Assembly: GCF_000376425.1 (NCBI RefSeq)
Contig: NZ_AQWL01000007.1
Span: 1 to 64,000 of the forward strand
Reading direction: 5' to 3'
Source of the DNA: Thiobacillus denitrificans DSM 12475
GTDB taxonomy: Bacteria; Pseudomonadota; Gammaproteobacteria; Burkholderiales; Thiobacillaceae
DNA length: 64,000 nt
Shown here: positions 58,386 through 64,000 of the stretch, piece after piece
Numbering within the stretch: position 1 is the stretch's first letter
Layout of the letters: every line of letters begins with the position of its first letter
Program-made: the position numbers and the translations under genes
Notes under the pieces: generated by a model
The model's input: the letters and a program-made list of their open reading frames with translations, nothing else
The model's database searches: none
What the model was told of the DNA's origin: nothing

Positions 58386-60285
58386 CGGTGGCCGCCTCTC
58401 CGGCGCATTGCGCCACGTCGAGCAGGTCGAACACGCCTATCTCAGTCACATAGCACTGACGGCGCCCCATGCCGCCTGGCAGCTTTTCACGGCGGTACGG
58501 GCGCACTTCCGTCTTGCCGGCGCGCACCCAATTACCCGGCTGAAGCATCTTCTTGTCGAGCAGCACTTGCCCGGCGCGCGCTGGATCCATGCCCCTGAAT
58601 ATTTCCTTCCAGCCCTCCGGGGTGATGTAGAACCGCTGGTCGTCGCGGAAGCCAACTGTTTGATCCTTGCCCGGCGCATGGGTGTCGTCGGCGCGGCTCG
58701 TGTGTATGAATCGGCCTGACCAGCCCTTCCCGATGAAGTCGCGGAAGCGTTCATAAATTCGCCGCTCTTCGAGGTTTTCAGAACCGCCCCGATGGTTGAT
58801 CCACGCTTGCACGCATTTCAGGATACCGGCGGTAGACTCGCCGGGTTCCCATCCGGTCAGGCCCCACTTGGTCGCATATTCGCCGGCCACAGCCAGCAGG
58901 GCGAAGCGGCGCACGGCGCGCTTGACCTGACTCTCTGAATCGTCCGGCATCAGTTTGAGCGCCACGCTGGCCACCTCGCCGGGCAGATCGCGGCGGATTT
59001 CGTCCAGGTGTTGCGAGACGTGTTCCAGCCAGGCGATGCCGACGGCGCCGTGGTACTGGTCGCAGGCGGTGCGCAGGTTTTCCGCAAAGGCGCGGGCATC
59101 CTTGTGGTCGTGCAGCTTTTCAAACAGCCCGCGCCCGGCGCCGGCATCGGCCGGGATGTCCAGTTGACGGACTTCCATTCCAGGATCCGGCTTGAGACCG
59201 GCCGCCTCCATGTAATGCGTCAGCCCATGCTCGCCGGTAGACAGCCAAAGCAGCAGCCAGGCCAGGCGCTCACGCAGAACGGCGGTGTCTTTCATCCGGC
59301 CCTTGCCGCTGCCGCCTGACAGCATCATGACGATCAGGCCGATTTCCTTTTCAATGGCCTCGCGTATTTCGTCGAGGCACAGCAGCCGATGGTTGTGTTT
59401 GGCCGCCGTGCCTTCGAGTGCATTGCCCGTGTTGCGCCAGGTCTGCATGTACGACGCGGGCAAACCGTTGAGCGAACTGGCGACGCGAAGCGCCGTGGTT
59501 TTGCCCAGGCTCGATGCCCCGAACAGGTGGAACCCGCCCGATTCACCGATGCCGGAAAAGGGCAGGATTGAAGCCGCCAGTGCCGCACACACGCTCAGGG
59601 TCAGCCTGGAATTGCCAGCACACAAACGCCCGACGTACTCACGCCATTCATCCGCCGTTCCAGATTCGCCGCTCGCCGCGGTTCGATCCTGCCCTTGATA
59701 AATGACAGGCTCGGGCGCCGTGCCGATGGTGCTGTGCGGCATCACAAAGACGTTACCGAACCATCCGGTCGTTTCAACGCCACGGGCGCGTGCGGCATCG
59801 TCGCTGTTCATCAGCAGAAATTGCGCCAACTCGCCGCGCCGCTTGGGGTGAATGCGCAGGCCTGCATCGGCCATGGCTTTGTGCCAAGCGCCGTCCTGCG
59901 CGCCGATTGCAGAATCCAGCAGCGTGACTTCCCGAACATTGCCGTCCCGGTCGCTAATCTCGACGATGAACCGCCAGCCCAGCCCGTCGAATCCACGTAT
60001 CCGCCACTTCACCAGAATTGGCGCGCAGACCCACACAGCCGGCAGATAGACCGTGCCCTCCTTGGTTGAACGGCTGGCGATGTACCAAAGGCCTTGCTTA
60101 TCGTGAATGAATCCGGCTTCCTTCGTTGGGTCAGCCTTGGCCGTCGCTGGTGCGGCCTCTGGCGTGTTTTTTTCTGCGGGTGCGGGGGTAGGCTTGGGCT
60201 TGGCTTTTTTACCGCGCTGGCGGCCTTTCTCGAAAGCCTTGTGTTCTGGCATGGCGGCCGGGGTCGATTCGATTTCATCGGTCAT
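58378..60285 (-). CDS. DUF927-domain helicase/primase-like replication protein
   Basis: A 635-residue protein (ATG 60285 with GGAGG upstream). After a Lys/Pro/Ala-rich linker (about 25-55) comes a DUF927 domain with WRFIVEISDRDGNVREVTLLDSAI and a P-loop GASSLGKTT (256-264), then LLCLDEIREAIEKEIGLIVMMLSGGSGKGRM, probably Walker B and sensor. The C-terminal part has a winged-helix look (FRDFIGKGWSGRFIHTS). DUF927 proteins are found in prophages and satellites as replication helicases. The end overlaps the iteron-region gene. It would load at the nearby iterons. Confidence 0.82.
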   Translation of the reverse strand: MTDEIESTPAAMPEHKAFEKGRQRGKKAKPKPTPAPAEKNTPEAAPATAKADPTKEAGFIHDKQGLWYIASRSTKEGTVYLPAVWVCAPILVKWRIRGFDGLGWRFIVEISDRDGNVREVTLLDSAIGAQDGAWHKAMADAGLRIHPKRRGELAQFLLMNSDDAARARGVETTGWFGNVFVMPHSTIGTAPEPVIYQGQDRTAASGESGTADEWREYVGRLCAGNSRLTLSVCAALAASILPFSGIGESGGFHLFGASSLGKTTALRVASSLNGLPASYMQTWRNTGNALEGTAAKHNHRLLCLDEIREAIEKEIGLIVMMLSGGSGKGRMKDTAVLRERLAWLLLWLSTGEHGLTHYMEAAGLKPDPGMEVRQLDIPADAGAGRGLFEKLHDHKDARAFAENLRTACDQYHGAVGIAWLEHVSQHLDEIRRDLPGEVASVALKLMPDDSESQVKRAVRRFALLAVAGEYATKWGLTGWEPGESTAGILKCVQAWINHRGGSENLEERRIYERFRDFIGKGWSGRFIHTSRADDTHAPGKDQTVGFRDDQRFYITPEGWKEIFRGMDPARAGQVLLDKKMLQPGNWVRAGKTEVRPYRREKLPGGMGRRQCYVTEIGVFDLLDVAQCAGEAATDA

Positions 60286-60646
60286 TGCTGGCCCTCCGCA
60301 CGTACATGGCGACAAGGCCATGGTCGAGACCGGCGGCCGCCTGGTCGAGGTCAATCACGGCGATGCTGGTCGGGTCGGAGTCCATCACGGCGAGAATGAT
60401 TTCGTACAGCCAGGTATCGACCGGACTCAGTTCAGCCAGGCGGCAGAATATGGCGACAGACAGGCCCGCGACAAAACAAAAGTCCAGGTCTGCCGGCTCG
60501 ATTGAAGGCGGCGCAATGACGTAGGCGCCCGCCACGGTCAACCCCCAGTCGGGGAGAACCGATACATGCCCGAACGGCCCCGGCACGGGAATGCGGCCGC
60601 GTCGCCTCAGGTCGAACAGCGCGCGGGCGTTAGGCGGCAGGCGCAT
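60275..60646 (-). CDS. Hypothetical protein of the element
   Basis: A 123-residue protein (ATG 60646): LPPNARALFDLRRRGRIPVPGPFGHVSVLPDWGLTVAGAYVIAPPSIEPADLDFCFVAGLSVAIFCRLAELSPVDTWLYEIILAVMDSDPTSIAVIDLDQAAAGLDHG. The first half resembles small phage proteins that precede the replication gene; I do not recognise a domain. It overlaps both neighbours (DUF927 gene start and zinc-ribbon gene end), so it is translated as part of the operon. Confidence 0.7.
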   Translation of the reverse strand: MRLPPNARALFDLRRRGRIPVPGPFGHVSVLPDWGLTVAGAYVIAPPSIEPADLDFCFVAGLSVAIFCRLAELSPVDTWLYEIILAVMDSDPTSIAVIDLDQAAAGLDHGLVAMYVRRASNDR

Positions 60647-60881
60647 GGTCGCTGGCCTCAAGGTAGGCTGCAAACGCTTGCTCGGCGGCGTCCCGCGCGG
60701 CGGGGTCGGTGCCGGTCAGCGCGGCCTCGCACTGGTCGCAGACATACCACTTTGTCCAGGTCAGGTGCGGTGTAACGGCGATCATGTCAAACCCATACCG
60801 CTGGTGGGTGACTTCGCCTCCGCAACACGGGCAGACCATCGCCACGCGGGTTTTCTGAGGTGCTTCGTTTGGGCGGCTCAC
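60630..60881 (-). CDS. Small zinc-ribbon-like protein of the element
   Basis: An 83-residue protein (GTG 60881) with two cysteine pairs, CPCCGGEVTHQRYGFDM and CDQCEAALTG, spaced about 30 residues apart as in a zinc ribbon. The rest is charged and helical. The start GTG overlaps the stop of the 55-residue gene upstream. Likely a DNA- or protein-binding accessory; no specific family recognised. Confidence 0.7.
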   Translation of the reverse strand: MSRPNEAPQKTRVAMVCPCCGGEVTHQRYGFDMIAVTPHLTWTKWYVCDQCEAALTGTDPAARDAAEQAFAAYLEASDHAPAA

Positions 60882-61045
60882 GATGCGCCCCCAGCCAGCC
60901 GCAAGGCCAACAGAAAGACCATAGCAACGCCGGCGCCAGACGTGATGCTGGCCGCTACCAGATATCCGGCAAGACGTGTAATATGTGAATCGAAGTGTTT
61001 TACCAAGCCCGCCTGCCAGCGGGCTTTTTCTCGTTTCGGGGTCAT
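60878..61045 (-). CDS. 55-residue small membrane protein of the element
   Basis: ATG at 61045 overlaps the stop of the AlpA-like gene (ATGA), and its TGA (60878-60880) overlaps the GTG of the zinc-ribbon gene, so it is tightly coupled both ways. The product has a basic N-terminus (MTPKREKARWQAGLVKH) and one strong hydrophobic helix (LAGYLVAASITSGAGVAMVFLLALRLAG). A holin-like or membrane-anchoring role is possible, but nothing in the sequence proves it. Confidence 0.65.
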   Translation of the reverse strand: MTPKREKARWQAGLVKHFDSHITRLAGYLVAASITSGAGVAMVFLLALRLAGGAS

Positions 61046-61314
61046 AGCGGCCCCTTAGCGGTCGAGCGCTTGTTGCGTCGAGGAAAGTATGGCGCTGCGC
61101 TTGCGGCTTGATTCAGCCATTCCACGGCATCCGCTGTGCGGATGTAGCGGCGGCGCCCCAGCATAAAGAACTTCGGCGCCGGGGCATCTCGGGCAACCTG
61201 TTCGGCGGTGGACTTTGGCAGGCCAAGAATGCCATCCCAGAACTCGTCCCAACTTAGGACGGGTTTCGCCATGAGCTGCGCAGGCAAGTTTGCTTCGGTG
61301 GTTTCGGTGTTCAT
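61042..61314 (-). CDS. AlpA/excisionase-like DNA-binding protein
   Basis: A 90-residue protein (ATG 61314, AAAGGAG upstream) reading WDGILGLPKSTAEQVARDAPAPKFFMLGRRRYIRTADAVEWLNQ. This is the MerR-like winged HTH layout of AlpA regulators/excisionases (LPKST helix turn, GRRRYIRTADAVEWL wing and second helix). It is the first gene of the main leftward operon and lies beside the regulatory gap at 61315-61409. In related satellites AlpA/Xis-type proteins control integrase and excision. Confidence 0.75.
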   Translation of the reverse strand: MNTETTEANLPAQLMAKPVLSWDEFWDGILGLPKSTAEQVARDAPAPKFFMLGRRRYIRTADAVEWLNQAASAAPYFPRRNKRSTAKGPL

Positions 61315-61409
61315 CGGTCAGGCTCCTTTCAAAAGCTGACCAAACAATATCACCTGTAAGTTATTGGTATTTAAGGATAAAGTACCTTAACGTTACGTGC
61401 CGGTACGTT
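61315..61409. promoter_or_regulatory. Probable promoter region of the main leftward operon
   Basis: An AT-rich gap ahead of the AlpA-like gene. It holds several near-palindromes (an ACGTGCCGGTACGT-like one at about 61394-61408; an AACGTTACGT at its side) that could be operators. No promoter boxes stand out clearly. Confidence 0.45.
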
Positions 61410-62066
61410 TCATTTTTCGCGGCTGTTCCATATGTTTCTGACCGTGGTCTCGGGCATATCGAACTCGGAAGCCACGATTTTCCTTATCCCCCGCACTTTT
61501 CCTGCCGCCAGTTCCGCGTAGCGCTCGATAACCCTTTCGTGGTCGACTCGCGCCGCATAGGCCAAGGCGTCACGCGTGTCTCTCATGGCCCAGGTTTGGT
61601 TCTTCTTTTTGTCGATGTCGGCCAGTTGATCGTCATACATGAGTGGGGAGCAAGCGCGTGCTATGAATTCAAACCATCGGTGATGCACGCCCCCCGCAAT
61701 CAGGGCGGCCTCGGCCATATCCATTGGGGTGGACTCGGCAAGCCGTTGTACGGCGCATTCCACCGCATCCTTGAAACGATCAAGCGCCCTAATCTCCGTG
61801 TCTTGCCCCCTGGTTCTTCTGGCGCGCTCACTTCTAGACATTTTTTCAAACTGGTTTTGAGAAAGCCGTGTCTCTTCCTTTGCGATCAACTCCAACACGT
61901 CGCGCAAAGCATCGGACACGGGTTTGGTCCTCGCTTCGTGTTCACATCTCGGGTAAGGGCCGCCAACGCCTTCCAGGAAGTTGCAGATATCGTCGGCCAT
62001 TGCCGTGTCGTATAGCCGTAAAAGCTTGAGGCCGCCAAGCTTGTAAATTTGTGCTGGCTTTTTCAT
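61410..62066 (-). CDS. Hypothetical protein with C-terminal helix-turn-helix, next to integrase
   Basis: A 218-residue protein. The ATG overlaps the integrase stop (ATGA at 62063-62066), so the two are coupled. The middle is helical (IRALDRFKDAVECAVQRLAEST; MAEAALIAGGVHHRWFEFIARAC), and the C-terminus GKVRGIRKIVASEFDMPETTVRNIWNSREK has helix-turn-helix character. It could be a directionality or repressor protein; no family recognised. Confidence 0.7.
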   Translation of the reverse strand: MKKPAQIYKLGGLKLLRLYDTAMADDICNFLEGVGGPYPRCEHEARTKPVSDALRDVLELIAKEETRLSQNQFEKMSRSERARRTRGQDTEIRALDRFKDAVECAVQRLAESTPMDMAEAALIAGGVHHRWFEFIARACSPLMYDDQLADIDKKKNQTWAMRDTRDALAYAARVDHERVIERYAELAAGKVRGIRKIVASEFDMPETTVRNIWNSREK

Positions 62067-63109
62067 CGCGCCTCCAGGATATGCAGCACTTCACTCGCCC
62101 AGCGGATAGCGGCCTCCTGGCGCTCGGCTTCGTAGGCGTGTCGGTTGTATATCGCCAGCACTCCACCGAGCGAATGATTCAGGCACTTCTCGATAACGTG
62201 GGTAGCGATGCCCAGGCCGGCCAGACGGGTGGCAAAGGTGCGGCGTAGGTCGTGCGGTGTCCACGTCAATTTTGCGGTGTGCTTCAGCCTGTGTTGTACG
62301 GATGTGTTGCTGCGCTGTGCGAACAGGTAGCCGTCGTGGTCGCCAGTGAGTGCACGCGCCAGGGGTGGCAGGTAAACCCAATGTGGCCGGCTGCTTTTGT
62401 TCTCAGGAATATGCAGAATGTCGCCGTTAATGTTTTCGTGAGTTGCAGACTGCGCTTCGGATATTCTCAGGCCGGTCAGTAGCAGGAATTTCAGCAGGGG
62501 CGCATGGCCGTGCGGGTCATTCCAAAGCGCCTTGATTTCGTCGTCGGTCAGTACGCGGTCGCGTGTTTTTTCATCGCCACCAGCAACGGCGGACGTTGAG
62601 TTTTCCAGTGGGCTGCGCTCGATGTAACCGCGCTCGACTGCATACCTTAGTGCCAGCTTCCAGTTGGACAGGCAGCGATTCGCAGCAACGGGCGCGGCGG
62701 CGGCATACTCGACCAGAATGTCGGTCAGTCGTTTGGTGGTGAGTTGGGAGAGCGGGGTGCTGCCAGCCTCGGCCTTTCCCCTGGTGACGTAGACTTCGAT
62801 GTTTTTTGTCACCTTGTAACGCGGCTCGATTCGGCGCTGGAACCATTCGTCCAGCAGCGCGCCAAAGGTGACGGATTCAGGCAGGACGGTTTTTGACAGT
62901 GCAGCGGACTTGTTGCGTGCCTCGGCAAGGCTGACGGCAGGCCATTCCCCCAGGTTGCGGGTTTTCCATGATCCACCCTTGCGGCTTCGGTATAGCCAGC
63001 TTCGGCGCCCGCTGGGGTAGCATCGCAGGTACAAGCCGCGTTCGTCGCCAATGAGTTTTTCCTTGGCCGGATCTTTGAGTTTGCGGATGGTGGTTTCAGT
63101 GAGTGCCAT
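62063..63109 (-). CDS. int: Tyrosine-type site-specific integrase
   Basis: A 348-residue phage integrase (ATG 63109, MALTETTIRKLKDPAK, the DUF4102-type arm-binding start). The core-binding domain is at about 80-180; catalytic residues are R215 (LLTGLRISEAQ), H286 and R289 (TPHDLRRTFAT), H312 (KCLNHSLG) and Y321 (AIYNRHAY). It lies 120 bases from the right attachment repeat. Its start region carries the GTTATCG repeats, so it may be autoregulated by arm-site binding. The gene continues into the HTH protein with an ATGA overlap. Confidence 0.93.
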   Translation of the reverse strand: MALTETTIRKLKDPAKEKLIGDERGLYLRCYPSGRRSWLYRSRKGGSWKTRNLGEWPAVSLAEARNKSAALSKTVLPESVTFGALLDEWFQRRIEPRYKVTKNIEVYVTRGKAEAGSTPLSQLTTKRLTDILVEYAAAAPVAANRCLSNWKLALRYAVERGYIERSPLENSTSAVAGGDEKTRDRVLTDDEIKALWNDPHGHAPLLKFLLLTGLRISEAQSATHENINGDILHIPENKSSRPHWVYLPPLARALTGDHDGYLFAQRSNTSVQHRLKHTAKLTWTPHDLRRTFATRLAGLGIATHVIEKCLNHSLGGVLAIYNRHAYEAERQEAAIRWASEVLHILEAR

Positions 63110-63110
63110 G

Positions 63111-63143
63111 GCGTTATCCGTTATCACTCCGTTATCGATAACG
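63111..63143. repeat. Right-end GTTATCG repeats (candidate integrase arm sites)
   Basis: GCGTTATCC (63111-63119), CCGTTATCA (63118-63126) and CCGTTATCG (63129-63137), the last part of a CGTTATCGATAACG palindrome. They match the repeats at 53443-53499 at the other end of the element and lie just upstream of the integrase start. Confidence 0.6.
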
Positions 63144-63206
63144 ACAGTTTAACTGATATTTGCCTAAACTCAACTGGTGTTAATTCAATGAATAATAAGG
63201 GTTTGT

Positions 63207-63704
63207 ATGGCTACCAAGGTTTTATTTGTCTGCATGGGTAATATCTGCCGGTCACCGATGGCGGAAGGCATGTTCCGCAAGGCCATCCAGGACGCCGGAC
63301 TGAACCGGGATGTAGAGGCGGATTCCGCCGGCACCCACGCCTACCATATCGGTTCGGCGCCCGATCCGCGCGCGCGGCAGGCGGTGCGGCAACGCGGGGT
63401 GGACATCAGTGGACTGCGTGGGCGCAAGGTGGCGGACGATGATTTCGAACGCTTCGACTACATCCTGGTCATGGACGGCGACAATTACAGCAGGATGATC
63501 CAGCGTGCACCGGCGCAATATCACGGCAAGATCCGGTTGCTGCTGTCGTTCAGCCGCAAGTATCCCAATCTCGACGTGGTCGATCCGTATTACGGCGGCG
63601 TACAGGGCTTTGAGGAAAACCTCGACATGATCGAAGACGCGGTACAAGGTCTGATCCGGGAAATCACCGGCGACAGCCAGGTTAAGATGCGTTCAGGCCG
63701 CTGA
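63207..63704 (+). CDS. Low-molecular-weight protein tyrosine phosphatase (5' end supplied by the element)
   Basis: A 165-residue phosphatase: P-loop C9-MGNIC-R15 with S16, general acid D126 in DPYYGG. It is full length for the family. The first 9-10 codons come from the element's right end and use different synonymous codons than the stump at 53372 (GCTACCAAGGTTTTATTTGTC versus ACTAAAGTACTTTTCGTA), while the protein is nearly unchanged (MATKVLFVCMGN versus [11 protein letters not shown]). It is thus probably functional, but now driven from sequence in the element instead of uvrB. Such enzymes control exopolysaccharide kinases or other phosphotyrosine targets. Confidence 0.95.
   Translation: MATKVLFVCMGNICRSPMAEGMFRKAIQDAGLNRDVEADSAGTHAYHIGSAPDPRARQAVRQRGVDISGLRGRKVADDDFERFDYILVMDGDNYSRMIQRAPAQYHGKIRLLLSFSRKYPNLDVVDPYYGGVQGFEENLDMIEDAVQGLIREITGDSQVKMRSGR
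63231..63241. other. Right attachment site (attR core)
   Basis: TGCATGGGTAA, identical to 53393-53403, inside the phosphatase P-loop codons for Cys-Met-Gly-Asn. Confidence 0.75.
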
Positions 63705-63726
63705 TCGCTTCCTGCCGTCTGCAGCC

Positions 63727-63761
63727 AAAAACAGGGGCCGCTTGAAGCGGCCCCTGTTTTT
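63727..63761. terminator. Bidirectional terminator between phosphatase and rne
   Basis: A long perfect stem (AAAAACAGGGGCCGCTT paired with AGCGGCCCCTGTTTTT around a two- to three-base loop) with A/T runs on both ends, placed between convergent genes. Confidence 0.9.
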
Positions 63762-63776
63762 GTGGTGCAGATTATT

Positions 63777-64000
63777 TTATTCCGCCTGGGTTTCCACCTG
63801 AACCAGCGGCTCCTGTGCTGCGCTCGCCTGCGGGCGTGCGCGCCGGCGCGTGGGGTGGGGGACCGCGACCGGCGTGGGTGCCTCGGCAACGTCGACGGCA
63901 GACGTGCTGGTCTCGACCTGCATCAGGCTGACGGCGCCGCCATCCGCCGGTTGGGCGGCGGGACGGCGGCGGCGACGCGGACGTCCCGGCTCGCCGGCTT
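63777..64000 (-). CDS. rne: Probable ribonuclease E, C-terminal end (5' part outside window)
   Basis: A reverse-strand frame open from the window edge to TAA at 63777-63779. The residues are Arg/Pro/Ala-rich (GRPRRRRRPAAQPADGG, then TRRRARPQASAA) and end PLVQVETQAE. This kind of basic, proline-rich tail and a final LVQVET-type segment is usual for betaproteobacterial RNase E, and rne is a plausible neighbour of the phosphatase locus. No catalytic domain is in view, so the identification is inference from composition and tail. Confidence 0.6.
   Translation of the reverse strand, partial: AGEPGRPRRRRRPAAQPADGGAVSLMQVETSTSAVDVAEAPTPVAVPHPTRRRARPQASAAQEPLVQVETQAE

Larger units (their letters stand above)
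53393..63241. mobile_element. Integrated phage-satellite-like element (9.84 kb)
   Basis: Boundaries are an 11-base direct repeat TGCATGGGTAA at 53393-53403 and 63231-63241, both inside the phosphatase P-loop codons. Everything between is foreign to the uvrB-phosphatase locus: a tyrosine integrase next to the right end, an AlpA-like protein, a DUF927 helicase/primase-like protein, an iteron cluster, a Nu1-like HTH protein and a capsid-like protein. All genes are on the reverse strand, mostly overlapping. No large terminase, portal, tail, lysis or conjugation genes are visible. Integrase arm-like repeats flank both ends. Mobility today is untested. Confidence 0.85.

Overview
The window reads as chromosome of a GC-rich, motile betaproteobacterium (Rhodocyclales/Nitrosomonadales-like; genus not resolvable by eye). 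The evidence is a polar-type flagellar gene set with CheZ and CheV, a cheR-cheD-cheB-cheY-cheZ run, a YcgR/PilZ brake protein, an aspC-uvrB-phosphatase-rne neighbourhood and a tRNA-Asn. Almost all coding sequence is high GC. The exceptions are a lower-GC patch near 44.7-45.7 kb and the flanks of an integrated element at 53.4-63.2 kb.

Region by region: 1-6.3 kb holds the 3' end of one chemoreceptor, a complete Aer-like PAS chemoreceptor, and the chemotaxis genes on the + strand. 6.3-17.2 kb is the reverse-strand flagellar export/switch operon fliF-G-H-I-J-K-L-M-N-O-P-Q-R, with fliE divergent at its head and a 161-bp MITE-like element between fliQ and fliR. 17.9-25.8 kb carries cheV, a ycgR-type gene, an FlhB C-domain paralogue, a second FliK-like gene, fliT, fliS, fliD, flaG and flagellin. 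25.9-29.9 kb holds a GGDEF diguanylate cyclase and a NarL/HPK7-type two-component system. 30-33.1 kb is an AmmeMemoRadiSam cluster (Memo-AMMECR1 fusion, radical SAM enzyme, alpha/beta hydrolase). 33.1-40.0 kb is an ABC efflux operon (ATPase, FtsX-like permease, HlyD-like adaptor) with an MgtA-type P-type ATPase between the ATPase and the permease. 40-44.1 kb contains an AraC/GlxA regulator, an isochorismatase-family hydrolase, a metallo-beta-lactamase-fold protein, a phosphoribosyltransferase and a HIT protein. 44.2-47.4 kb is a variable patch left of tRNA-Asn, with a duplicated terminator plus HTH gene and a broken OLD-family nuclease. 47.4-53.4 kb has a Y-family polymerase with a palindromic operator candidate, a YihY-cNMP fusion, an aspartate aminotransferase and uvrB.

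The most interesting part is a 9.84-kb integrated element (53393-63241) bounded by an 11-bp direct repeat inside the catalytic P-loop codons of a low-molecular-weight tyrosine phosphatase gene. The element encodes a tyrosine integrase, an AlpA-like protein, a DUF927 helicase/primase-like protein, an iteron-like GGGAAAC cluster, a Nu1-like HTH protein and a Mu/HK97-type capsid-like protein. No large terminase, portal, tail or lysis genes are visible. It looks like a phage-satellite-type element with one structural gene. It supplies a replacement 5' end for the phosphatase gene and uncouples that gene from uvrB.

The final 220 bases hold the 3' end of a probable RNase E gene on the reverse strand.
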